64,000 nt of DNA, from contig JBCFYV010000012.1 of the NCBI GenBank assembly GCA_039000515.1, forward strand, positions 3,337,218 to 3,401,217, given 5' to 3'. This DNA is from Timema cristinae (Eukaryota; Arthropoda; Insecta; Phasmatodea; Timematidae). Shown piece by piece: positions 54,726-64,000 of the stretch. Numbering within the stretch: the first letter of the stretch is position 1; each line of letters opens with the position of its first letter. A model generated the notes under the pieces. It saw only the letters and a list, made by a program, of their open reading frames with translations, did no database searches and was not told the origin of the DNA. A program made the translations under genes and the position numbers.

Positions 54726-54956
54726 CAAGTGCAAAAAAATTGGGAAACCGTCTTAGGCTTTGGTACTAACAAAATAATATTGGTCTGTAATGTAACTAAC
54801 ATGGGTGAAAGTAATTGTAAAACCAAGAATGTTGAACAAAATAACCATGATAATATTATTTACGAGGGGTGTTTTGCAATAAAATACAAACTACTAAATA
54901 ATTTTTGGGTAATTTTTTTATCTGATTCTACATACCTTCAACTACAGTAGCCCCAT

Positions 54957-55167
54957 GGCTTCTTTGGTGCTGAGTGAAAGCTCACAGCTGACAGCTGATG
55001 GCTTTGAAAAGTTACCAGACCAAATTATGTATCCCTATTCCGAACCATATGATCTGCAAAAACATGTGTTTAGCAGCTGTCACTTCTAACAATCAATATT
55101 TAGGTATATACCTAAATGTTGACTGTCATAAGTCAGCTGTGAGCTGTCAGTCAGCACCAAAGAAGCC
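54957..55167. mobile_element. Short inverted-repeat (foldback) element
   Basis: ggcttctttggtgctgag and following bases at 54957-54992 are repeated inverted at 55132-55167, about 36 bp with two mismatches. A central palindrome ttaggtatatacctaa lies at about 55100-55115. It has no coding capacity and looks like a small MITE or hairpin element. Confidence 0.72.
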
Positions 55168-55403
55168 AACTGCACTTTTTTCAGCATAGTTTCTACCCTC
55201 GTCATAGAAGTCTGCCACCAGTGAAGAAAAGTCATTCTTGAACCGCCGTTTTTACTTCGTCATCAGTGTGGTGTGGCTATATCTTTTGAAATCCCGCGCA
55301 TTCGTTCTTTAGCGCATGTGCAACGACAACAATAAACACAGCTATGTATTGTCTGACCTTGACAAGACTTCGCAGCAAAATTTAGAATAAACAACGCGGC
55401 CTA

Positions 55404-55502
55404 CTGTCCGCCGGAGTGTTGTTGCTTCATGACAATGCGAGGCCCCACTCTACTGATAAAACACAAGCTCTCATCAAATCTTTTGGCTGGCAGCGATTGA
55501 AT
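55404..55502 (+). pseudogene. Mariner transposase fragment
   Basis: One frame reads LSAGVLLLHDNARPHSTDKT, then QALIKSFGWQRLN. The LLHDNARPH block contains the second catalytic Asp of mariner-type transposases. Nothing before or after it is preserved. Confidence 0.75.
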
Positions 55503-55654
55503 TTATTTTATTTTTATTTTTGCAGGCTGTAACTACTTATTGTTTCATGATTCCTTTCGTGGTTAAAGTTGTTTTAAGTAAATACTACAAATATTTATGA
55601 ACTTACCAGTGCCTGTAGACTAGTTTTATATCGTGGTGTTGTGTCGTGTAACAA

Positions 55655-57403
55655 AATAATTAGAACAACCAAGAGAAAGCCAGGCTCACGGACTTAAAGA
55701 CTATGAACCTAGGACTTTGCTAAGGGCAGTTAAAGATGTAAAAGAAAAGAAGTTCAGTCTGCGTGCAGCTGCAAAGGAGTATAAAATATCATTAGGAACG
55801 CTATGTAAATATTGCAAAATGCCACTTTCCAACAAGTCTGCCTTTACACCACTTGAGGAGGAGATATTAAAACCCGGACACCCTAGGGTTTTTACCGATG
55901 AGGAGCAACAGGGTTTTTACCGACAAGGAAGAACAGATGTTTACAGAAAACATTGCAACAGTGGCCGACTGGTGGGTTTCCAGTTGATGCCTTACAAATA
56001 AAGTGTATAATGCAGGCATATCTTAACTCTGTAGGCAGGACCATAAGTGTTTCAAAGGTGGTACAATGCCGGGTGATGATTGGGTGCGATCTTTCATTTC
56101 TCGTAACAAAGATTTGTCTGCAAAGATGTGCACCAACATAAAGAAGGGTCGAGCTGCTGTCTCTCCTGAGGTCATAGCAAAGTATTTTCAAAACCATGGC
56201 AAAACAATTGAAGAGATTCCCGTTGGAAAGGTCCTTAACTATGATGAGACCAATTTTTGTGATGACCCAAAATAAATAAAATGATATTCAGGCGTATGAT
56301 GAAAAGACCTGAAATGATAATAAACTTCACAAAGACATTTCAGTGAGTGGTTTCATACAATGTTTTGCCATGGAGCAACAAGTGCACTGGTCCAAAAATG
56401 TTAATATGAGACAACTTAAGCTCTCACTTTTGCCCAGAAGTAATTCAGAAATGTGAAGAAAATGACATTTGTTTTGTATGTCTACCAAAAAATAGCACTC
56501 ACTTGATGCAACCACTTGATGTGGGACTATTTGACCCTATGAAGAGAGCATGGTGTGAAGAGTTAACAATGTGGAAGATGCGTGAAGGGAAAAATGTGCC
56601 AAATCTCCCTAAGGACCAATTCCCAATGTTACTTAACCTTGTGATTGATAAAATGGCTCCAACCCTAGATCAGACAATTTGTCGAGGTTTTGAGACAACT
56701 GGTATCAGAACGTTGAACCCGGAAAAAGTATTATGTAAGCTTCCCAAAGTTGACCCCCAGCCTTCTCCTATAGTGTCAGGCATTATGATTGAGTATTTAA
56801 AATAATTACAACACTCAACACCCACACCAAGAGGTAAAAAGAGGTGTATAGATGTTGAACCTGGAACTAGTGTCACAGTGCACATGAGAATATCAGTGTT
56901 GCTTCAACATCTCAACTACAATTAGCGATAGTACCAAAAACAACAAAAATGAAACCCACACTTGCCAAACCAAAGAAAAAAGTTGGAAGAAAAGGACCAG
57001 TAGTAACACTTGGGATAGATTCTGAATGAGAGCATGAGAGTTTCACTTATGACAAAAGTGCCGATGATTACTCCAAGTTAGTTTCTTTGATGGAGGAAGA
57101 TATTGTTAACGAGTTACCCACTGAGATTCAAGGAGGGGCTTGAGCCATTGTATGTTATATAAAAAAGGTTAGAGTGAAGCATTTTGTAGGCCTGATATTA
57201 TCTGTGGATCTAAGACCAAATATGTGTGAACTATGTTACCTGTGAAAGCTGCCTGATGCTGAAAGAGCTTTTAAGTGGCCTGAAACCTCAGATGAAAACC
57301 AAGAAGTCCCATTTAGTGATATAATAACCTCACTAGAAGAGCCTCAGTTGGACAGATGAGGACTGTTATTATTTAAAACCAGTTTTAATGGGCTAAATGT
57401 GCA
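55655..57403 (+). pseudogene. Decayed pogo/Tigger-like transposase
   Basis: Fragments in changing frames follow the order of a pogo-type transposase. First is an N-terminal Psq-like helix-turn-helix (LLRAVKDVKEKKFSLRAAAK, EYKISLGTLCKYCK), then PGHPRVFTDEE and ADWWFPVDALQIK-like residues around 55960. Next is the second DNA-binding part (DDWVRSFISRNKDLSAKMC) and the first catalytic Asp in VLNYDETNF at about 56240. DNLSSHF near 56412 holds the second Asp and HLMQPLDVGLFDPMKRAW near 56505 the third. A degenerate C-terminal stretch (KHFVGLILSVDLRP, AERAFKWPETSDENQEVPF) ends near 57403. There is a local duplication near 55880-55925 and a loss between 56276 and 56400. It is non-functional. Confidence 0.83.
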
Positions 57404-58199
57404 TTAAAATACCTAGATGAGCACGCTACAGCAGATCAAATGTCTGAAAGGGAGTTGCGACCCTTGCTTCTGGAGCTACAATTCCAGACTTTGACAAAAA
57501 AAAAAGGGGGGAGTAAGCTTAGAGCTTTATTTTTTAATTTACTATTTCTTGTTAATTTATGTGCACATTTTATATTCTTTTGAATATTTATTGGTTTATT
57601 TGACTGTGTTGCAGGATTCGTAAGAACCCACTGTAAAATTCAAAAAATCTGGAATGCATATTTTAAATATTGTCTATACTGTCAACAGTTTTAATGATAT
57701 AGCAACAAAGGTTGCACAAAACTGTTCATAGAAAACCCATCTTTCAAATGCAGGTACTAAAGAAGCCTCTGCAAGTAGTTATCCTACCCATACATTGGAT
57801 TTGGTAGTGTTACAGAGTAGCCCCAACGCTTTGAACACCACCTTTCTAATTGTTTTAAAAATAAGTAATGACACTTTTTTAATACCACCATTGAATAGTA
57901 CTAGTTCGACTACACACCTGGAATTAATTTCATAGTTGCAGAATAAAAGAGGGAGAAAAGGCAAGGAGTTTTTTTTTAGATTTTCCAAAGCATCCCCAGT
58001 TGACAGTACTTTTAAGGGTTTTAGTTGATGGTTAAACTGTGAACAACCCACAGTTAAGAAAAACATGTATTACACTTCTGTGAATATCTGCCTCTTGGAT
58101 TAAGCTGTTGAAACACTGGTGTTACATTCTGCACGTATATAGGGTGAGAAATATTGTGAGAGACAATAGTTTGGGTCATATTAATATATTTTCATGTAT
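57404..58199. other. Intergenic, no gene seen
   Basis: AT-rich. It may contain the 3' end of the pogo-like element, but no terminal repeat was identified. Confidence 0.4.
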
Positions 58200-58440
58200 T
58201 TAAGGTATTTAACGTCCACTTTCTGAACCAATTGATTATATCAGTAGGCCACACGACTTACAAACTAACTTAAATCTAGATCAGGAACAAACACCCAGCC
58301 CCCAGATGTTTATTAAACACTGTGAAAGGGGAAACCCACATTTCATCAATGATACAATTTTTGGCCATGCCGAGAATCGAACCTGGGACCTTGAGCTTTG
58401 TAGAAAGACATGCTACCAACTGAGTTAAGATACCAAACTC
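58200..58440 (-). mobile_element. SINE (family C), minus strand
   Basis: On the minus strand the head reads ggtatcttaactcagttggt (A box) and ggtcccaggttcgattctcg (B box), then gccatggccaaaaattg-like and gaaatgtgggtttccccttt. It ends at gatataatcaattggttcag. This is the best-preserved B box among the family C copies. Confidence 0.82.
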
Positions 58441-58599
58441 ATTGTAAAAAATAAAAGTGTATATGAACATGTTTATTACTCTCAATAGTTTTGGAGATAC
58501 AACTGTTTGAATTGAAGATGAATGTTATATGTACAACATGTTTGCAACAAATGCTTAAAAATCAAACTGTGAACATCAATAATATTTACTATTCGTGTA

Positions 58600-59200
58600 C
58601 TAAGATTGTGTGTCTTTTCTCTGAATATAGAGAGTCATTCTCTTATACAAGTAGCAACATCTAAAATCTGAGCAATTAATTCTTCTCATGTATTCGGCTT
58701 TGTTTGGTAAACTTCCGTTTTCAAACATCCTCATAGACAATACATGGTGGTCAATCCATCGCCCAAGAAAAGTTTTGTTTATGTATTGGGTCACTGCACA
58801 AGTTTGATGTGGCAGAGCTCCGCCATGCTGATAGAACATTCTGTGCCATGTTTCCAAAGAAATATCATCCAAAAGTCCTGGCAATTCATGTTGCAGCAAC
58901 TTTAGATCATTTGCACCTGTTATGTGAGAGTCAATTATAAAACAACCAATTAAGATCATTGATAACCCTGCACCACATATTTACTGCAAAACGCTGCTAA
59001 AAATGAGATCCTACAGTTGCATACAAATTTTCTTCAGCCCAAAGATGACTGTTTCGACTGTTATTTAGCTCATCACAGGTAAAGGTTGCTTATCAGTGAG
59101 CAATATGTTTGGTATTAATTGACAAAGACCTGTATCCCCTGACATTATATAAGTTGCATAGCAACATATCCTAAGTGCAGATGTTGGATACACTAGAAGT
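58600..59200 (-). pseudogene. Tc/mariner-type (DD34-like) transposase relic
   Basis: The main minus-strand frame (58959-58600) reads LIGCFIIDSHITGANDLKLL, ETWHRMFYQHGGALPHQTCA and LGRWIDHH. This matches the G...I.G..Y......W.QHDGAPPH block of insect Tc/mariner-like transposases, but the catalytic Asp is Gly here (QHGG). Upstream frames to about 59200 include LLTDKQPL and HLWAEEN-like residues around the first catalytic position. Stops and frame changes make it dead. Confidence 0.7.
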
Positions 59201-59286
59201 GATAAGGCGCAAAGTAATGTAATATTCGATTTACTCTTGTCTGTGGAACAGCCATACGCCTAATAAGTCGTTATGTACTCGTAGTA

Positions 59287-59352
59287 GACTGCTCTCTCTC
59301 TCTTTCTCTCTCTTTTTCTTTTTCTCTCTCTCTCTCTCTCTTTCTCTCTCTT
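59287..59352. repeat. (CT)n/T-rich microsatellite
   Basis: A pyrimidine run of tctctc interrupted by ttt. Confidence 0.9.
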
Positions 59353-59529
59353 ATTTTCTTCTTAATTCGCATGTTCTTGACCTGCACTATCCGATGAGAT
59401 AAGCAGAAGTATCCCCAAAACTACCTATTTATTAAGAGTAACAAACATGTTCATATGTATACACTTTCACTTTACAATGATCCTTACCATCCTCTCCTAA
59501 AATATTTATTTCACCCTCCTTATTGTTAA

Positions 59530-59705
59530 GGTACCAATAAACCCATTTAAATGAACCTGCATTTGTGTGGAGAAAGAGCGGAGAATCATTTAGGGAAAAT
59601 CACCCTCAGCTCACCCGAGTGAGATTCGAACCTTGATCTCCCCATCCTCAGCAGTCTAGCGCAACACGAAACTAGCATGTTAGCTAACTATGCCACGGGG
59701 GCATT
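59530..59705 (-). mobile_element. SINE (family B), minus strand
   Basis: On the minus strand the head reads cgtggcatagttagctaaca (A-box region) and gatcaaggttcgaatctcac (B box). Then come gggtgattttccctaaatga and ctccgctctttctccacaca, which match the copies at 60895 and 2155. Confidence 0.72.
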
Positions 59706-60894
59706 AAATTTGGAAGAAGGTAAGGAAAGGTAGATAGAAACATAATTAAAAAAGAAACTAAGATTTCAATTCACCTTTCCTGTAACTTCTTCCAAATATA
59801 ATATAATTACCTTGTAATGCAAAAAGGTGTTTACCTTAGAGAGAGAAATTTGATATTAAAAAATTATGAAGGAATAGTTGTTGGAGAATTTAATTAAAAA
59901 GTTGAATTCAAAATACCCTCAATTAGCCAACAGTTTTAGTGTAAGTAAGTAGAATAAGGCATTTTGATTTCCTTATGTTATATTTAAGATTCAGGTGGAC
60001 ATCTTGAGGTTTTTCAAATCTCTCTTCCAAGTAGTTCCATGTATTATCACCTCACCAGAGGTGTGTTGCTGTAGTTATGGCAGTCTCTCCCGTTATTTTA
60101 ACCACCTTACAGAGTGTCCAAAGGCAGACCTCCCTCCCCATTCCTTTCAACTTTGTTGCTTGCTACTCCACAAAAGACAAGTTACCACCGTTATTCTCTC
60201 AAAGGAGTGATGCAGAGTTTTGAGCCGCAATCTCGAGGTCTTGTACAATGATGTCCAAAGTCAAAGGACAAGGGCTAGAATCCCTGTCAAAGTATAAGTT
60301 TTCTGAGATACCTTAGGAAATCATTATTTACAGGAAAATGTGACTTTTTATTTATTTTATCTATTACTGTAGAAATCTATTAAAATATAACCATTTCTTT
60401 TTGTTTTTTTTAGTGACATGGTTTTTACGGTCACTACTCACGTTGATTATTTAAATACATGGTATAAGGAGGTTAGAATTAAAATAAGTGCACCACAATT
60501 TGTTTGTACAGAAGATATAAAAACTAAAGTGAAAACAACACTTTGTTCTAGTCGATAGCCTGATTAAAAAATATGGAAATTTTTATTAAAAACATTTATG
60601 AGCTGGAAAAAGGTAGCCAAAGTTGGTGAAAAATTGCAATTTTTTAAAATTTTATTTCAATTAAGTATAATTTACATATTATACGCCTACTTCACTTTAC
60701 AAATAGGCCCTACTATTAACTTTTTTCGAACACAATATTAACAAGAACTTTGTATTCTATGATCTAAAAAAAATTTGAGTTAAATAAAGCTCCCTAAACC
60801 ATGTTTCCATTTAAAATTATTAATTTATTATTATTATTATATGATTATAGCCCATCCAAAACCAAGTCTTTTCTTTTGTATTGCTAAGTTCAGA
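59706..60894. other. Intergenic, no gene seen
   Basis: AT-rich. The ORF at 59995-60210 has no recognisable motif. Nothing else was identified. Confidence 0.4.
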
Positions 60895-61095
60895 ACACAG
60901 GTTATTAACGGCTTAATCTGATTGGGTAGAGATGAGGAGGGTAGCTAAGAGGAAGTGAACCCGAATTTGTTTGGAGTAAAGATGGGAAAACCAGAGTGAT
61001 AAATCACTAGTGGAAAACCATCTTTAGTTCACCCAGGTGAGATTCGAACCTTGACCTCCCCATCAATGGCGGTCAAACCAACGACTGTGTGTAAC
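60895..61095 (-). mobile_element. SINE (family B), minus strand, decayed
   Basis: On the minus strand ggggaggtcaaggttcgaat (B box) and ctcacctgggtgaactaaag are recognisable. The far end carries ggttattaacggcttaatct, shared with 42180. Confidence 0.6.
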
Positions 61096-61696
61096 TAAAC
61101 TTTGTAAAGTAATATTACTTTGTGAGACACCTCGGAGTGAAAATATTGTGATCGTCAAAAATTTGAAATCGAGATTTTGAGAAATTTCGACATTTCATAG
61201 CCCCTGAAACAAAAGAAATTGTTTCCGCAATGCCGTCTGACTGTTTGTACCTTGGTTTGGGATAGAACCAAAACCATTTTACCATTTGAGCTAAGACTTT
61301 GTCTCTGGGGTTAACATAATGCCTCCCTCTCCCCTCTTTCTCCCCCCACCCCCCGCCGAGGGGTTTTTGGAATTAGATATTTAACCCTAAATTTAAGGCT
61401 AATTTATTGAAAGGCAAAAAAAGAATAAATTTATTTTCTCAAAATTTGCTCTAATGATTTTTATTAAATAATTAGATATCTAAACACAGTTTATCATTAT
61501 AAACAAGATGGACATTTTCATTTTCTCATAAACATCACTTTGAGTGTACTTTACATAGAGGAGATTTTCAAATTTTCATCATTTCTCCGCAGCTATTTGA
61601 GACTCGTAATAACTTATCATTTTAAAGTTGTAGTAAGCTACTATTAAATGTAAAAATCTTTTTTTTATATATAAAACCAATAAGTTTTGAGCTATA

Positions 61697-61699
<3 letters not shown>
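61096..61699. other. Intergenic, no gene seen
   Basis: AT-rich with a C-rich run at 61322-61362. No feature was recognised. Confidence 0.4.

Positions 61700-61741
<42 letters not shown>
61700..61741. repeat. (TA)n microsatellite
   Basis: About 21 uninterrupted TA units. Confidence 0.95.
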
Positions 61742-61745
<4 letters not shown>

Positions 61746-61751
61746 TTTAGT

Positions 61752-62131
61752 CAGGGGTGTAGTGGAGCGGGAACGCCGTTCTGGCACTGCTTTTGTGGAA
61801 AAATATTCAAAATATTTTTTTGGTAAAGTTTTATACTTTGCAATTCCAAGTTAACTAATTGATTTTATATCAATATTATGTTAAAACTTTTTTCATACTA
61901 TTTATTAATCAATAAATTCTGATATGCGAATTCCTGGAATTTTAGGGGAAGTGCGTTAAGTGAGTTTCTGCCTTAGTAATCATTAGAAGATGCTCCAAAT
62001 AGCTTCTTGAGGCACTCATGTTTGTGCAGGCCTTTCGCCTACAGTGGTTGGGGGTCCCAAAACCCCACTTCAACTTTGGGGTTGCTACGACCTTGCGTTC
62101 CGGCCCTACTAAATTTACGACTACACCGCTG
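61752..62131. mobile_element. hAT-like MITE, 380 bp
   Basis: The left end is CAGGGGTGTAGT; the right end in reverse complement is CAGCGGTGTAGT. Flanking octamers tttttagt (61744-61751) and tttttgat (62132-62139) match at 6 of 8 positions, consistent with a decayed 8-bp hAT target duplication. It has no coding capacity. Confidence 0.62.
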
Positions 62132-62306
62132 TTTTTGATACAAGTTTTTGAAAATTAATTTGATTCTTATGATCTTTTGTTAGCATCTTTTCTCAATTTT
62201 TCTGTAAGTGTTCCTAGTTCCTGATATCATAGAGTCAGGGGCAGCCCGAGGTAGATTTTGCACCCGGGCGGTATTACTTTTTTGCGCCTATCTACGTAAC
62301 CGGTGG
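62132..62306. other. Short intergenic stretch
   Basis: Nothing recognised. Confidence 0.35.
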
Positions 62307-62432
62307 ATTATAGTCCATTTACCATAGGAGTGTAAGTAACTAACAGCTATTATAGTCCATTTACCATAGGAGTGTAAGTAACTAACAGCTATTATAGTCC
62401 ATTTACCATAGGAGTGTAAGTAACTAACAGCT
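62307..62432. repeat. 42-bp tandem repeat, three perfect copies
   Basis: attatagtccatttaccata followed by ggagtgtaagtaactaacag is repeated exactly three times without a visible mismatch, so it expanded recently. Confidence 0.95.
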
Positions 62433-63390
62433 AGCAAAAGTTAGCAGATCAAATCTCATGTATTCATTTGCCAAACCATATTATCTGCAATCACCATAAT
62501 ATGTTGATTTATTGTCACTTTTGGCAGTCAAAACTTTCACGAAAACAATTTTATTTTTAATTTGGTTTTTCTTTTGGCAGTTCTTAAATCTTCTGCTAGC
62601 TGCCAGCTATCACATTTCTCATAGTGATTGTACTCTCTGAAAATTTGAAAATAATACCCAAACCTAACATAACCTGGGTGTTATAGGAAATTAATTGAAT
62701 GGGAAACTCCACAAATGTTAACAATACGCTAAACGTTTCACTTAGCGATTGTACAAAAACTGTTAGGATTACAAATAAAACTATAAGAACCTGTTTTGTA
62801 GACAATGTCATCCTCTATTTTTTATTATAAGTTTAACAAACACTTTGACATTAAGACTAGTTTACATTAAAAATGCAAAAAAAATATATATTAAGGCACT
62901 ATTATTTCAAGCTGTATAATGTAAAATAACTTTTTAAGAGTGGAACTAGATTCTATTTTACTCGTCACCAGATTATACTGTGTAAAATTTCATGTTTGTA
63001 TCAAAAATTGAACATTTATTAAGCTAAGCAACTCCACTATCACGCCCTGTCTACGTTAGGTTTGGGGACTATTTTCATATCACGCTCAGGCTACGTTAGG
63101 GCATGTCTAGCTTTGTTTGGCCCCCCCTCAAACTGGCACCACGGGCAGCCGGCCGGTTCACATGGCCCCTAATCCACCCTGCATAAAGTAAGTAATAGTG
63201 TATATTATTTTGTTTATCAAAATTTAACGAGTTTTTAGTAAATGTCTATTTCAAGGTAAAAACAAGAGAAAGTCTGTGTGGTGCACTGTGCCATTTATTT
63301 TTTATTACTAAAATACACAATTGCCTTTACCTCTATGGTCTGTGGACCTATAATTTCTAGGACACTTTCATCATTATTATTATCATACAT
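62433..63390. other. Intergenic, no gene seen
   Basis: AT-rich. Two similar words containing ctacgttagg lie at about 63050 and 63090. The minus-strand ORF at 62596-62811 has no recognisable domain. Confidence 0.4.
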
Positions 63391-64000
63391 GAGCATACTT
63401 TCCACCACTTTAATAATACATTTTCAGATGATCAACATGGCTTTATAAAAAATAAATCTGTCACTAATTTAGTAGAATTTCTTGGGCATGTTGCCCCTCA
63501 AGTCTCTGCCCAAGGTCAGGTTGATGCTATTTATTTTGACAAAAGTAAGGCATTTGACTTATGTCAGCATAGTATTATTCTCTCTAAGCTTGGTAATTTC
63601 GGCCTTTCTCACTCATATGTAAATTGGTTCAGCAGTTATTTACATGAAAGATCATTCACTATTAAAATTGATTCACACATCTCAAATGCCCTTTTAGCCC
63701 CCTGTGGCATACCTCAGGGGGCTAATTTAGGTCCTCTTCTCTTTAATAATTGGCATTGGTAAATATTTGAACTCGTCTAGTTATTTACTCTTTGCTGATG
63801 ATGTAAAATTATTTAAAATTATCAAATCTATTGCAGATTGTATAGCTACAAAATGATGTAAATGGTATTCTAAAATGGTCTTTTGAAAATGGAATGTCTA
63901 TTAATAAATCTAAAACCAAATCTATATATTTTACTAGGAAAACTAATCCTTTCTTTTTTACTTATAAATTGGGCAATGAAAACATAGTTCGCACCCTTTA
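63391..64000 (+). pseudogene. Non-LTR (jockey/CR1-like) reverse transcriptase fragment, runs off the end
   Basis: Frames in order read FSDDQHGFIKNKSVTNLVEF, AIYFDKSKAFDL (motif A with catalytic Asp), LSKLGNFGLSHSYVNWFSSY, CGIPQGANLGPLLFN (motif B) and LLFADDVKLFK (motif C, FADD at about 63791). Then LKWSFENGMSINKSKTK leads towards the thumb. Block order and wording are those of jockey/CR1-type LINE RT. The frame breaks after motif B (near 63745) and again near 63850, so it is dead. The rest lies beyond the window. Confidence 0.85.

Noticed and set aside
54410..54756. Three overlapping ORFs with 10-residue repeats
   Set aside because: They are readings of a 30-bp tandem repeat on both strands.

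Overview
The window is nuclear DNA of an arthropod, most likely an insect. The best host marker is a Drosophila-type cryptochrome (cry1) gene on the minus strand. Two coding exons are visible (53579-53728 and 42494-42666), joined by matching splice sites and phase across an intron of about 10.9 kb. Almost everything else is repetitive: three complete LTR retrotransposons, two long minisatellites, several tRNA-derived SINE families, MITEs, and decayed Penelope, pogo, mariner, gypsy and jockey-like sequences. AT-rich intergenic DNA, long introns and dense young transposons point to a large, repeat-rich genome; the species cannot be named from this.

Layout. 1-3613 holds a hAT-like element and SINE copies. 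3614-21842 is one 31-bp minisatellite array split by LTR element 1 (9633-17798), which duplicated the array tetranucleotide CGAC on insertion. A 100-N scaffold gap (21843-21942) separates it from a 37-bp minisatellite (21943-24750), which abuts a decayed Penelope-like element (24751-26860). LTR element 2 (29626-37693) is a sister of element 1. 40400-41935 is a decayed gypsy pol on the minus strand. 42494-53728 is the cry1 portion; its intron carries SINEs, a TA-flanked MITE and LTR element 3 (45925-53279), in the same orientation as cry1. 54418-64000 holds a 30-bp tandem repeat, an inverted-repeat element, transposase relics, a hAT MITE and a jockey/CR1-like reverse transcriptase running off the end.

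Elements 1 and 2 encode Gag (SAP-like N terminus, CCHC knuckle) and, in the -1 frame, Pol (protease, RT, RNase H, integrase). In both, the Gag stop lies six bases after the start of a canonical spacer following the slippery heptamer GGGAAAC. Both can form an H-type pseudoknot of nearly the same geometry from unrelated sequences, which is strong internal evidence for programmed -1 frameshifting. Both carry only a few single-base frame breaks, mostly at homopolymers.

Element 3 is different. Its 637-bp LTRs appear identical, it encodes a 638-residue Gag, and it has lost protease, RT and the integrase core, keeping only an integrase tail. Its LTR carries three heat-shock-element-like motifs upstream of a TATA box. 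It therefore looks like a recently mobilised, Gag-only, possibly heat-responsive retrotransposon sitting sense-oriented in a cry1 intron. The PRF pseudoknot pair and this element are the two most interesting things in the window.
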